In this document: one piece after another, positions 1-4,778 of the stretch | Position numbering within the stretch: position 1 is the stretch's first letter | Layout of the letters: each line of letters begins with the position of its first letter | NCBI GenBank assembly: GCA_002724505.1 | Contig: PBOV01000158.1 | Coordinates: 1-5,879 of the forward strand | Direction: 5' to 3' | Source of the DNA: Rhodospirillaceae bacterium | Lineage (GTDB): Bacteria > Pseudomonadota > Alphaproteobacteria > MPNO01 > UBA2964 | Length of the DNA stretch: 5,879 nt | Made by a program: the position numbers and the translations under genes | The notes under the pieces: model-generated | Told to the model about the DNA's origin: nothing | Database searches by the model: none | The model's input: the letters and a program-made list of their open reading frames with translations, nothing else

Positions 1-104
1 CAATCAATCAATCTGAAATGTCTGAGTCACTTCTTGGTATGTCGTTTTTGACAATGCTCAAATCATTCGAATTCAGAGGTGACAAATTATATCTACGGAA
101 CTAA
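1..104 (+). CDS. C-terminal end of a retropepsin-like aspartic protease (TIGR02281-type), 5' truncated by window edge
   Basis: The frame is open from the left edge (first complete codon at base 3) to a TAA at 102-104. It encodes 33 residues whose core reads SLLGMSFLTMLKSFEFRGDK and ends LYLRN. The order Ser-Leu-Leu-Gly-Met-Ser-Phe-Leu, then a Phe-Glu strand and a final hydrophobic strand, is what I know as the C-terminal end of the bacterial clan-AA, retropepsin-like proteases of the TIGR02281 group. These are usually membrane-anchored with the protease domain in the periplasm. The catalytic Asp-Thr/Ser-Gly motif would lie upstream, outside the window, so activity cannot be judged. The internal ATG at 18 has no ribosome binding site and is not a likely start. 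The family call comes from recognising a short tail, so it is moderately sure. Confidence 0.6.
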   Translation, partial: INQSEMSESLLGMSFLTMLKSFEFRGDKLYLRN

Positions 105-116
105 TTATTACTGCCT

Positions 117-130
117 TTTAGTTAACTAAA
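117..130. repeat. 14-bp perfect AT-rich palindrome
   Basis: TTTAGTTAACTAAA is a perfect palindrome 12 bases after the protease stop codon. It lies between that stop and the larger hairpin at 141-197, in a convergent intergenic region. It could be part of a transcript end or a protein binding site. No T-run follows on the plus strand. Its function is unknown and it may be chance in AT-rich DNA. Confidence 0.25.
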
Positions 131-140
131 GATATAAACG

Positions 141-227
141 CCCCTTAAGGGCCACGATACCTTGGGGGAGGGAATAAACATCGTGACCCTTCAGGGGAAG
201 CAGAATTTTAGGAGAGAAAATCTGCTT
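141..227 (-). ncRNA. Candidate structured RNA: two abutting hairpins with CU-rich (anti-Shine-Dalgarno-like) loops
   Basis: Read on the minus strand, hairpin A (227 to 198) pairs AAGCAGA with TCTGCTT and TTTT with AAAA around one bulged base. It exposes the 7-nt loop CTCTCCT. Hairpin B (197 to 141) starts at the very next base. Its two 18-nt arms (197-180 and 158-141) pair with one G.U wobble and one G/A mismatch around a 21-nt loop containing CCCTCCCCC. On the plus strand the wobble would be a C/A mismatch, so the minus sense folds better. The element lies 115 bases 3' of the small exported-peptide gene and in its sense. It ends at bases reading CGTTTATATCTTT, a loosely U-rich tail that may help termination. 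Alphaproteobacterial sRNAs with CCUCC loops are known (Rhodobacter CcsR RNAs, rhizobial NfeR1). Membership in such a family is inference. It could also be a 3' UTR terminator structure or a dispersed palindromic repeat. Confidence 0.45.
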
Positions 228-232
228 GATTT

Positions 233-238
233 ACTATA
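233..238 (-). promoter_or_regulatory. Possible -10 box for the 141-227 RNA
   Basis: On the minus strand TATAGT ends five bases before the first base of hairpin A, so a start about seven bases downstream would fall at the hairpin's 5' edge. No good -35 hexamer is visible at 16-18 bases upstream (the candidates are CACTTA or GCACTT). This is suggestive only. Confidence 0.2.
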
Positions 239-342
239 AAAGGGTAGCTCTAAATTAAGTGCATAAATACTAGCTTAGGCTTTGAAGCAATGGCTCGTTC
301 ATATATTTCAATGAGGTTCTTTAACATCAGGAACTTCTAAAA

Positions 343-477
343 TTAAGCATCCGATTTCTTTTCTTTCTTTTGTTCATCCGTATGTATGTGGTCACCGCCG
401 CCACAACTGCCCGCAAGTGATGTATTAGAAATTGGGGCAAGAGCGAATAGAAACAAGACTACGATACAATATTTCAT
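343..477 (-). CDS. Small exported peptide of 44 aa, Cys/His-containing, function unknown
   Basis: An ATG at 477 opens 44 codons to a TAA at 343. Upstream on the minus strand lies AGAAAGG, seven bases from the ATG, a well-placed ribosome binding site. The product begins MKYCIVVLFLFALAPISNTS: a short charged start, a hydrophobic core and a likely signal peptidase I site after Leu-Ala at residue 22. The predicted mature part is only 22 residues. It starts GSCGGGDHIHTDEQ and continues into a Lys/Glu-rich tail. Cys25, His30 and His32 could bind a metal, but that is a guess. The spacing before Cys25 does not form a standard lipobox. I do not recognise the family. It is divergent from the DUF3303 gene, and the candidate structured RNA at 141-227 lies 3' of it in the same sense. 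The start, signal peptide and ribosome site together make it likely a real gene. Confidence 0.6.
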   Translation of the reverse strand: MKYCIVVLFLFALAPISNTSLAGSCGGGDHIHTDEQKKEKKSDA

Positions 478-530
478 TTAGCGACCTTTCTATCTTTAAT
501 AGTTATGTTACGTGTAAAAATGGGAATTAG

Positions 531-552
531 ATCACGTGATATATAATTATAT
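531..552. promoter_or_regulatory. Adjacent palindromes between divergent genes (possible operator)
   Basis: ATCACGTGAT (531-540) is a perfect 10-bp palindrome with a CACGTG core. It is directly followed by the perfect 12-bp palindrome ATATAATTATAT (541-552), which contains a TATAAT on each strand. They sit between the small-peptide gene (leftward) and the DUF3303 gene (rightward). The first palindrome covers roughly where the -35 region of the TATAAT at 561 would be. A dimeric regulator controlling both directions is conceivable, but no regulator family is identified. Confidence 0.3.
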
Positions 553-560
553 GACCGTTT

Positions 561-566
561 TATAAT
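561..566 (+). promoter_or_regulatory. Possible -10 box of the DUF3303 gene
   Basis: A consensus TATAAT lies about 120 bases before the DUF3303 start codon. The best -35-like hexamer is GTGATA at 536-541, with an over-long 19-base spacer, and it overlaps the palindrome at 531-540. The hexamer is good but the -35 is weak. This would give a leader of about 110 bases. Confidence 0.3.
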
Positions 567-674
567 TACAGGCCCGCGGTTCAAGCTCAGTAACATAAGC
601 AGATATTTTATATTATGTATGGTGATTGTTGTTCGTTGATATCGAGCCTATCATAAGCTTTGCTGTAATATATC

Positions 675-680
675 AAGGAG
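675..680 (+). promoter_or_regulatory. Ribosome binding site that fixes the DUF3303 start
   Basis: AAGGAG stands five bases before the ATG at 686. The frame is open further upstream to a TTG at 626, but that codon has no such site. The extra 20 residues would also not fit the family, whose members begin at Met-Leu-Phe. Confidence 0.75.
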
Positions 681-685
681 AAAAA

Positions 686-976
686 ATGCTTTTTACTCTA
701 GCTTGGACCCATACGCCGAGTGCGCGAAACGAAACAATTACGAAATTTATGGCAACAGGGGGTATGCCCCCTAAAGGCGTTCAAATGCTCTCGAGATATC
801 ATAATGTCGACGGGTCAGGTGGCTTTGCAATATGTGAGACTGACAATTCAAGCGCGCTGGCTAGTTGGGCATTAGATTGGAATGGTTTGATTGAAATTAA
901 AATAACCGCAATCATGGATGATGAAACTATTAGCGGTGTTTTAGGACCGAGAGCTGAAGCTGGTGACTTTAATTAA
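686..976 (+). CDS. DUF3303 family protein, 96 aa
   Basis: The product starts MLFTLAWTHTPSARNETITK and contains GGMPPKGVQML (residues 25-35), GFAICETDN (46-54) and WALDWNGLIEIKITAIMDDE (61-80). This is the pattern of the DUF3303 family: short cytoplasmic proteins of about 90-100 residues beginning MLF, with a Pro-Pro-Gly-like turn, an aromatic/Glu strand and a Trp-rich helix before the last beta strand. The strand and helix order suggests a small alpha/beta (ferredoxin-like) fold. No biochemical role is established to my knowledge. There is no signal peptide or membrane segment. The start is set by AAGGAG at 675. It is transcribed toward selU, which begins 147 bases after its stop. The second CU-loop stem-loop lies in that gap, so co-transcription is possible but unproven. 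The family call is fairly sure; the function is unknown. Confidence 0.82.
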   Translation: MLFTLAWTHTPSARNETITKFMATGGMPPKGVQMLSRYHNVDGSGGFAICETDNSSALASWALDWNGLIEIKITAIMDDETISGVLGPRAEAGDFN

Positions 977-1016
977 GAGTTTCAGAAAAAATGTTTTTGG
1001 ATTAAGGGTCTCGTGC

Positions 1017-1059
1017 TTGAGGGTCGCACGTTCCCTCCCATAATGGCGGCGCCCCTTAA
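1017..1059 (+). ncRNA. Candidate second copy of the CU-loop stem-loop, between DUF3303 gene and selU
   Basis: TTGAGGGTCGC (1017-1027) pairs with GCGCCCCTTAA (1049-1059) with one G.U wobble and one U/C mismatch. The loop is 21 nt and contains TTCCCTCCC. Hairpin B of the 141-227 element, read on the minus strand, also has a 21-nt loop with TTCCCTCCC, the stem pattern GGGTC...CCCTTAA, and its wobble opposite the same U. The inner stem bases differ but still pair (CAC with GTG there, CGC with GCG here). The element begins 40 bases after the DUF3303 stop and ends 64 bases before selU. No U-run follows, so it is not a classical terminator. It may be a 3' UTR or leader structure, or a repeat family member. 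Confidence 0.38.
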
Positions 1060-1123
1060 AATCATAATAAGGAACTTGTTCAGGTTCTTGCTGATTCAAT
1101 TCTCGTTTGAAAGAAGACTTTAA

Positions 1124-2179
1124 ATGAGTGCGCCTATTGCATTTGTAGATGTCTGGGATTCCGATGATTATGATTTAATTATAGATGTACGGTCGCCAGG
1201 CGAATTTAAAGAAGATCACATCCCTGGCGCATTAAACTTGCCGGTTCTTTCGGATGAAGAAAGAAAAATAATTGGCACCAAGCACAAAGAACTTTCGCCT
1301 TTTGAGGCCCGCAAGTTAGGCGCATCGTTCGTCGCTAAAAATATAGCGGGACATATTCAGAGTGATCTGAAAAACAAAAGGCGTGATTTCACCCCGCTGA
1401 TATATTGTTGGAGAGGCGGACAGCGTTCTAAGTCTTTCGCTCTTATTTGTAGTGAAATTGGGTGGCGTGTATTTATATTAAGTGGTGGTTATAAAAATTA
1501 TCGCCGCGGGGTCATTGATAAAATCAAAGAATTGGTTTTGGGTCTTTCCTTTGTAGTTATTGCAGGCCGGACTGGAACCCGAAAAACCGATATTCTCGAG
1601 GGCCTAAATCAAAGAGGAGCGCAAGTTTTAGACCTTGAGAAACTTGCCTCTCATCGCGGTTCGCTTCTAGGCAAATTAGAAGAGCTGGAACAACCAAGCC
1701 AGAAAATGTTTGAAACCCTAATAATGGACGCGCTCCGACACTTTGATCCCGGCAGAGTGGTGTTTTTAGAGTCTGAAAGCCAAAAGATAGGGCAACGACA
1801 GATTCCAAGAGCCCTTTGGAAATTTATTAAAACTTCTCCACAAATCACTGTATCGGCGCCCCGAAACTCTCGTGCATCAACTTTATCAAAGAAATACAAT
1901 TACCTCACCAAAGATAGAGGAAACTTAAAAAACTTAATTAAAAAAATCCCTGGGCGCCACGGTCTAAATAGAACGGAGTATTGGTGTTCGTTGATCACGC
2001 AAAAGTTATGGGAGGAGTTATCATACGACTTGTTAGAATTTCACTATGACCCCTCATACGACAACAGTTTGAAGAATAACGACAGGTCTACAATTTATGC
2101 ATATGAACACGTAGATTGTAGCGATAGTGTCTTGTTAAAAACCGTTGAAGACATCCTTTCAAAAGAATTTGAGGTATGA
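1124..2179 (+). CDS. selU: tRNA 2-selenouridine synthase (SelU/MnmH/YbbB), 351 aa, with atypical P-loop
   Basis: SelU replaces the sulfur of 2-thiouridine at wobble position 34 of certain tRNAs (Lys, Glu, Gln) with selenium from selenophosphate, through a geranylated intermediate. It is cytoplasmic and depends on SelD. The rhodanese domain covers residues 1-130, with DVRSPGEF (21-28), VLSDEERKIIGTKHKELSPF (41-60) and the active-site loop YCWRGGQRS (94-102, Cys95). The P-loop domain follows: GRTGTRKT (148-155), LDLEKLASHRGSLLG (169-183), PSQKMFE (191-197) and the acidic stretch VVFLESESQKIG (212-223). The family C-terminal signature EFHYDPSYDNS is at 305-315. Length is normal for the family. 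The Walker A motif has Arg153 (CGA at 1580-1582) where GxxxxGK[ST] has glycine, and this may weaken nucleotide binding. The start ATG has only a weak GAAAGAAG upstream, but the N-terminus matches the family. The identification is firm; full activity is uncertain. Confidence 0.93.
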   Translation: MSAPIAFVDVWDSDDYDLIIDVRSPGEFKEDHIPGALNLPVLSDEERKIIGTKHKELSPFEARKLGASFVAKNIAGHIQSDLKNKRRDFTPLIYCWRGGQRSKSFALICSEIGWRVFILSGGYKNYRRGVIDKIKELVLGLSFVVIAGRTGTRKTDILEGLNQRGAQVLDLEKLASHRGSLLGKLEELEQPSQKMFETLIMDALRHFDPGRVVFLESESQKIGQRQIPRALWKFIKTSPQITVSAPRNSRASTLSKKYNYLTKDRGNLKNLIKKIPGRHGLNRTEYWCSLITQKLWEELSYDLLEFHYDPSYDNSLKNNDRSTIYAYEHVDCSDSVLLKTVEDILSKEFEV

Positions 2180-2221
2180 TTGCCTTATGCTGCGATAATA
2201 AAGTTTTTGAGATCGGCAATC
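2178..2221. terminator. Weak inverted repeat between convergent genes
   Basis: GATTGCC (2178-2184, overlapping the selU stop codon) is repeated inverted as GGCAATC (2215-2221), with a 30-base loop that contains a T5 tract. It lies in the 53-bp convergent gap between selU and the exported-protein gene. No U-run follows the stem on either strand, so it is a poor intrinsic terminator. It is listed as the only candidate here. Confidence 0.2.
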
Positions 2222-2232
2222 TTAATATCTGA

Positions 2233-2610
2233 TTAAATCCTATTTTTCTTTTTCGCAGTGGCAATTATTTCATCTAGTTTTTTATTCATCTCTTCTTTCG
2301 AAGAAAGCGAACATCGGTAGCCGGTATTGGTCCTAAGACTTTCCCGGTTCAGAGAAATATTGCCAACCCAATTAACGCCGTGTGTACCTACTAACCAATA
2401 GGTCCGTTGATATTTAACGATCTTGGAGTAACCAGTTACTTCATGCCTCGAAACTTTGCCATCGTCGAATGACAAACCAATAACAGGGTGAGCTGTTTCG
2501 TATTTGTTCGTACAAAGAAGGGCTTTCCCGTCCAACTCGTTTGCTGCCCGCACCTCTCCCACCGTCGTAAACAATAGTATGACCGCAGCCGCCAAAATAA
2601 TTAGTTTCAT
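2233..2610 (-). CDS. Small exported protein of unknown function, 125 aa
   Basis: The product begins MKLIILAAAVILLFTTVGEV followed by RAAN. This is a clear signal peptide with a likely cleavage after Ala22 or Ala23, so the mature protein of about 102 residues should be periplasmic or secreted. The mature part opens with LDGKALLC and has beta-strand-like segments (GLSFDDGKVSRHEVTGYSKI, then YWLVG), LNRESL at 87-92 and YRC at 98-100. It ends in a Lys-rich helix (KLDEIIATAKKK). The two mature cysteines, Cys33 and Cys100, sit near the two ends of the beta region and could form a disulfide. I have the impression of similar short exported proteins with LDGK...C and LNR motifs in marine alphaproteobacteria, but no named family. 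A GGGGG run seven bases before the ATG may serve as ribosome site. It is monocistronic as far as seen, convergent with selU. Function unknown. Confidence 0.75.
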   Translation of the reverse strand: MKLIILAAAVILLFTTVGEVRAANELDGKALLCTNKYETAHPVIGLSFDDGKVSRHEVTGYSKIVKYQRTYWLVGTHGVNWVGNISLNRESLRTNTGYRCSLSSKEEMNKKLDEIIATAKKKNRI

Positions 2611-2835
2611 TCTTAACCCCCGACATCTAATCCTGCCATAAGTTGATTAATATTAATGGGAGTAATGACGTGATGATAGACCCAGGTTCAGGTTACTTAA
2701 CTTCACATCTTTAAATGCATAGATTGATAGCGATTGTATTTTTAGCCCAAGAATTTGTTTTTGAATATCATGCCAATCAAAACGGACCTTTTGCTGTATG
2801 GTCTGAAGCAATAAATATTTTTATTTAACTAATTC

Positions 2836-3402
2836 TTAAAATATTGGTTTTCCGAATTTTAATAAAAGTTTTTGGTTCCAATAATTCTCGTTTTCGTTAA
2901 GAAGGAAATTTCGCGCAAGATAAGTTAAAGATTTTCTATAAATTGACATTTTCCATTTTACCTTGTTTTTTTTGAAGCAGTAACTCGCACTATCAAGAAT
3001 TATAAAACTGTTTATCTTTTTAACGTTAAAGTTAACGGCATCTTTAAGAAAATCGATTTCAATTTTGCGGAAGTCCTCATTTTTTGAAATTGCCATTTCA
3101 ATATTTGATTTGTCATCATCTGTTACAATTTTCATTTTTTTTAAATTTTCTTTGGTTTCATCGTACATCGCATTCTTAATAGGGATTCGGTTTTCAAGAC
3201 GATTAATCCATATATTTAAATTTTTGATATCCTGTCCTTTTTCATTATCACTAATACATTTGCTAACCTGACCCAAAAACCTTGGCTGGAGACCAACCCA
3301 CATACCCTGGGGGGTATGAAAATTTATGAACAAATAAACGAGGAGGAAAAAGATTGAGGCGGCCCATGCCCAGAACGTGATTCTTTTTATCGATAAGGGC
3401 AT
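2836..3402 (-). CDS. AT-rich gene for a membrane-anchored protein of unknown function, 188 aa
   Basis: The ATG at 3402 lies 14 bases after the hemY-like stop, so it is probably the last gene of that operon. One transmembrane helix is visible at about residues 9-28 (TFWAWAASIFFLLVYLFINF), preceded by Lys6-Arg7, which predicts an N-in anchor with the rest in the periplasm. The remainder is Lys/Asn/Ile-rich and mostly helical looking. It has two cysteines (Cys49 and Cys142) that could pair in the periplasm, and no motif I recognise. Base composition differs from its operon partners: 3001-3060 has 15 G+C of 60, against 30 of 60 at 4201-4260 inside hemY. This may reflect transfer or weak constraint. 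The ribosome site is poor (AAGACCTG just before ATG), so translation may depend on coupling. No function can be assigned. Confidence 0.7.
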   Translation of the reverse strand: MPLSIKRITFWAWAASIFFLLVYLFINFHTPQGMWVGLQPRFLGQVSKCISDNEKGQDIKNLNIWINRLENRIPIKNAMYDETKENLKKMKIVTDDDKSNIEMAISKNEDFRKIEIDFLKDAVNFNVKKINSFIILDSASYCFKKNKVKWKMSIYRKSLTYLARNFLLNENENYWNQKLLLKFGKPIF

Positions 3403-3416
3403 CAGGTCTTAAAAGT

Positions 3417-4778
3417 TTAATAGTTTTCTGCAGCAGAGCCTGAGTTAGCCGGCAAAGCTGTTATTTTTGGATTAATCAAAGAACCAGCTACCTTTTCGGA
3501 TACACCCCATTCGAGCGACCCTAGCGCACCACAATGACCACACAACGGAGCCCAAACGATATTGCTTACTCCGCATTCAGAGCAACTCCAAGAGGGGTCT
3601 GGCTCAGCGGTGCTAGCGCGAACTAACCATTGGTGGACCTTTTCCATATCGTTATTTTCACCTTCCTCAAGTTCTGCCATAAGGCGACAAATACGCGAAG
3701 ACGGGTTTTCCAACCCCAATGCTTCAAGGTGCTTCCGGGCCGCGCCCCAAATATTAGCATCAATTAAAGATTGAACTAACGCAATGCGGCTTTCCGGATG
3801 GTCAGGGTTTAATTCGCGTAATTCTTCAAACCTTTTAACACGCATCAAAGCATCAGCTTGATCTCCGCAAGCGGCGTATAACTTTGCCAAAGTTGGGTGA
3901 GGTGAATGGGGCCACACTGCCTTAATCAACTTTTGTATCCCGCGCTCTTTTCCCTCTTCATTCATTAACTGTAACCGGCGCACGATAGCCGGGAGATTTT
4001 TAGGCTGTTCTTTTTGCGCTTTTTCGGCAAATGACATAGCTGCGGCCCGATTGCCAGCATTTTCAGCTTCGATACTACACCCTAACAAAACAGTCGGCCG
4101 CTGCCTTACACCATAAGGAATCTTCGCTTCATTGGCCTTAATCGCCTGATCAAGTGTAATTAGAGCAGATTGCCATTGCCCTTGCTGGGTCTGCAGCTCA
4201 AACATCTTAGACAAGACCCAGGGTGTTTTAGGTTGAAGGGTTTTGGCGCGGGCCGCATATGACAATGCCGCCACGGCATCACCATCCCGCTCAGCCTGCA
4301 TAAGCAACCCTCGCAACCCAAGAAATGCTGTCTCAGGCCGTTTCAACATAGAATTAAAATAACGCTTCGCCGCAGCTTCATCTCCATTAAGCTGAGCAGC
4401 CTGCGCAGAAAGCAACATAGTTAAAGGGGGTTCACCTAAAAGTTTGTCAGCCTTCTGGGCTTGCGACCTAGCCTCGTTAGCATCACCCGCAGCAACTGCG
4501 ACCATTCCCTGCGTCAATGCTTTGTAGCCGCGTTCGCGTTTTCTAAGTTGACGAGCATTCCAAAAAGCTTTTGGCGCCCGCCTAATACTCCACCAAAGCC
4601 GATACAACAGCCCAACCAAAATCATAAATAAAAATAGGCCGCCAAGGGCGGTGGGCAATTCTATATCTATACGACCCCCACCCCAAACTACACTTAAATT
4701 GCCTGGGTGATTAGCGATCCACACAGTACTCAGGACCACCAATGCAGCTAAAAAAATAAAAATTAATGTACGGATCAT
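3417..4778 (-). CDS. hemY: HemY-like membrane TPR protein with C-terminal zinc-knuckle pair, 453 aa
   Basis: The alphaproteobacterial HemY family (HemY_N domain) is encoded with tetrapyrrole-synthesis genes; its biochemical role is unsettled. It is not the protoporphyrinogen oxidase also called HemY. Residues 4-22 and about 44-64 form two membrane helices. Between them lies the family segment VVWGGGRIDIELP (30-42), and RLWWSIRRAPK follows the second helix. Residues 85-390 are Ala/Leu-rich helical pairs typical of TPR repeats, for example AAKRYFNSMLKRPETAF and AALSYAARAKTLQP. The C-terminus holds Cys399-x2-Cys402-x10-Cys413-x2-Cys416, with Trp397 just before, a likely zinc- or rubredoxin-type knuckle resembling in layout that of LapB/YciM. 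The C-terminal domain should lie on the cytoplasmic side. The start is ATG at 4778 within an ATGA overlap with the upstream Mic60-like gene, so translation is coupled. Length fits the family. The family is firm; the molecular role is unknown. Confidence 0.9.
   Translation of the reverse strand: MIRTLIFIFLAALVVLSTVWIANHPGNLSVVWGGGRIDIELPTALGGLFLFMILVGLLYRLWWSIRRAPKAFWNARQLRKRERGYKALTQGMVAVAAGDANEARSQAQKADKLLGEPPLTMLLSAQAAQLNGDEAAAKRYFNSMLKRPETAFLGLRGLLMQAERDGDAVAALSYAARAKTLQPKTPWVLSKMFELQTQQGQWQSALITLDQAIKANEAKIPYGVRQRPTVLLGCSIEAENAGNRAAAMSFAEKAQKEQPKNLPAIVRRLQLMNEEGKERGIQKLIKAVWPHSPHPTLAKLYAACGDQADALMRVKRFEELRELNPDHPESRIALVQSLIDANIWGAARKHLEALGLENPSSRICRLMAELEEGENNDMEKVHQWLVRASTAEPDPSWSCSECGVSNIVWAPLCGHCGALGSLEWGVSEKVAGSLINPKITALPANSGSAAENY

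Noticed and set aside
1..13. CAAT tetranucleotide repeat at the left edge
   Set aside because: Only three units, and it lies within the coding frame of the protease tail; too short to suggest phase variation.
210..228. AGGAGAG as a ribosome site for a plus-strand reading frame starting TTG at 226
   Set aside because: The frame ends after about ten codons and the purines form the loop of hairpin A; no protein is supported.
575..600. GGTTCAAGCTC resembling a tRNA T-arm
   Set aside because: The flanking bases do not form a T-stem, and no acceptor, D or anticodon arm is present on either strand.
626..685. TTG start extending the DUF3303 protein by 20 residues
   Set aside because: No ribosome site at TTG, whereas AAGGAG sits five bases before the ATG at 686, and the family begins at Met-Leu-Phe.
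1011..1065. Possible tRNA (including selC) near selU
   Set aside because: The hairpins here have 9- and 21-nt loops and no cloverleaf or CCA end; they fit a stem-loop element better.
1557..1899. Minus-strand open frames inside selU
   Set aside because: They lie opposite a well-recognised coding sequence and have no family features; they are shadows.
2646..2657. Perfect palindrome ATTAATATTAAT upstream of the exported-protein gene
   Set aside because: Only A and T; such palindromes are expected by chance in this AT-rich gap, and no promoter elements align with it.
2810..2825. A/T-only hairpin (AATAAA...TTTATT) just 3' of the 188-aa gene as terminator
   Set aside because: The stem has no G-C pairs and no U-run follows on the minus strand; too weak to call.
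2715..2828. Open frame of 37 codons on the plus strand (MHRLIAIVFLAQEF...)
   Set aside because: It has no ribosome binding site, is AT-rich and matches no family I recognise. It occupies a gap between two minus-strand genes and is most likely chance.
3065..3271. Plus-strand open frame opposite the AT-rich membrane-protein gene
   Set aside because: Its hydrophobic, Phe/Ser-rich translation is what the complement of Lys/Glu-rich codons gives, and it has no ribosome site or neighbours in that direction.
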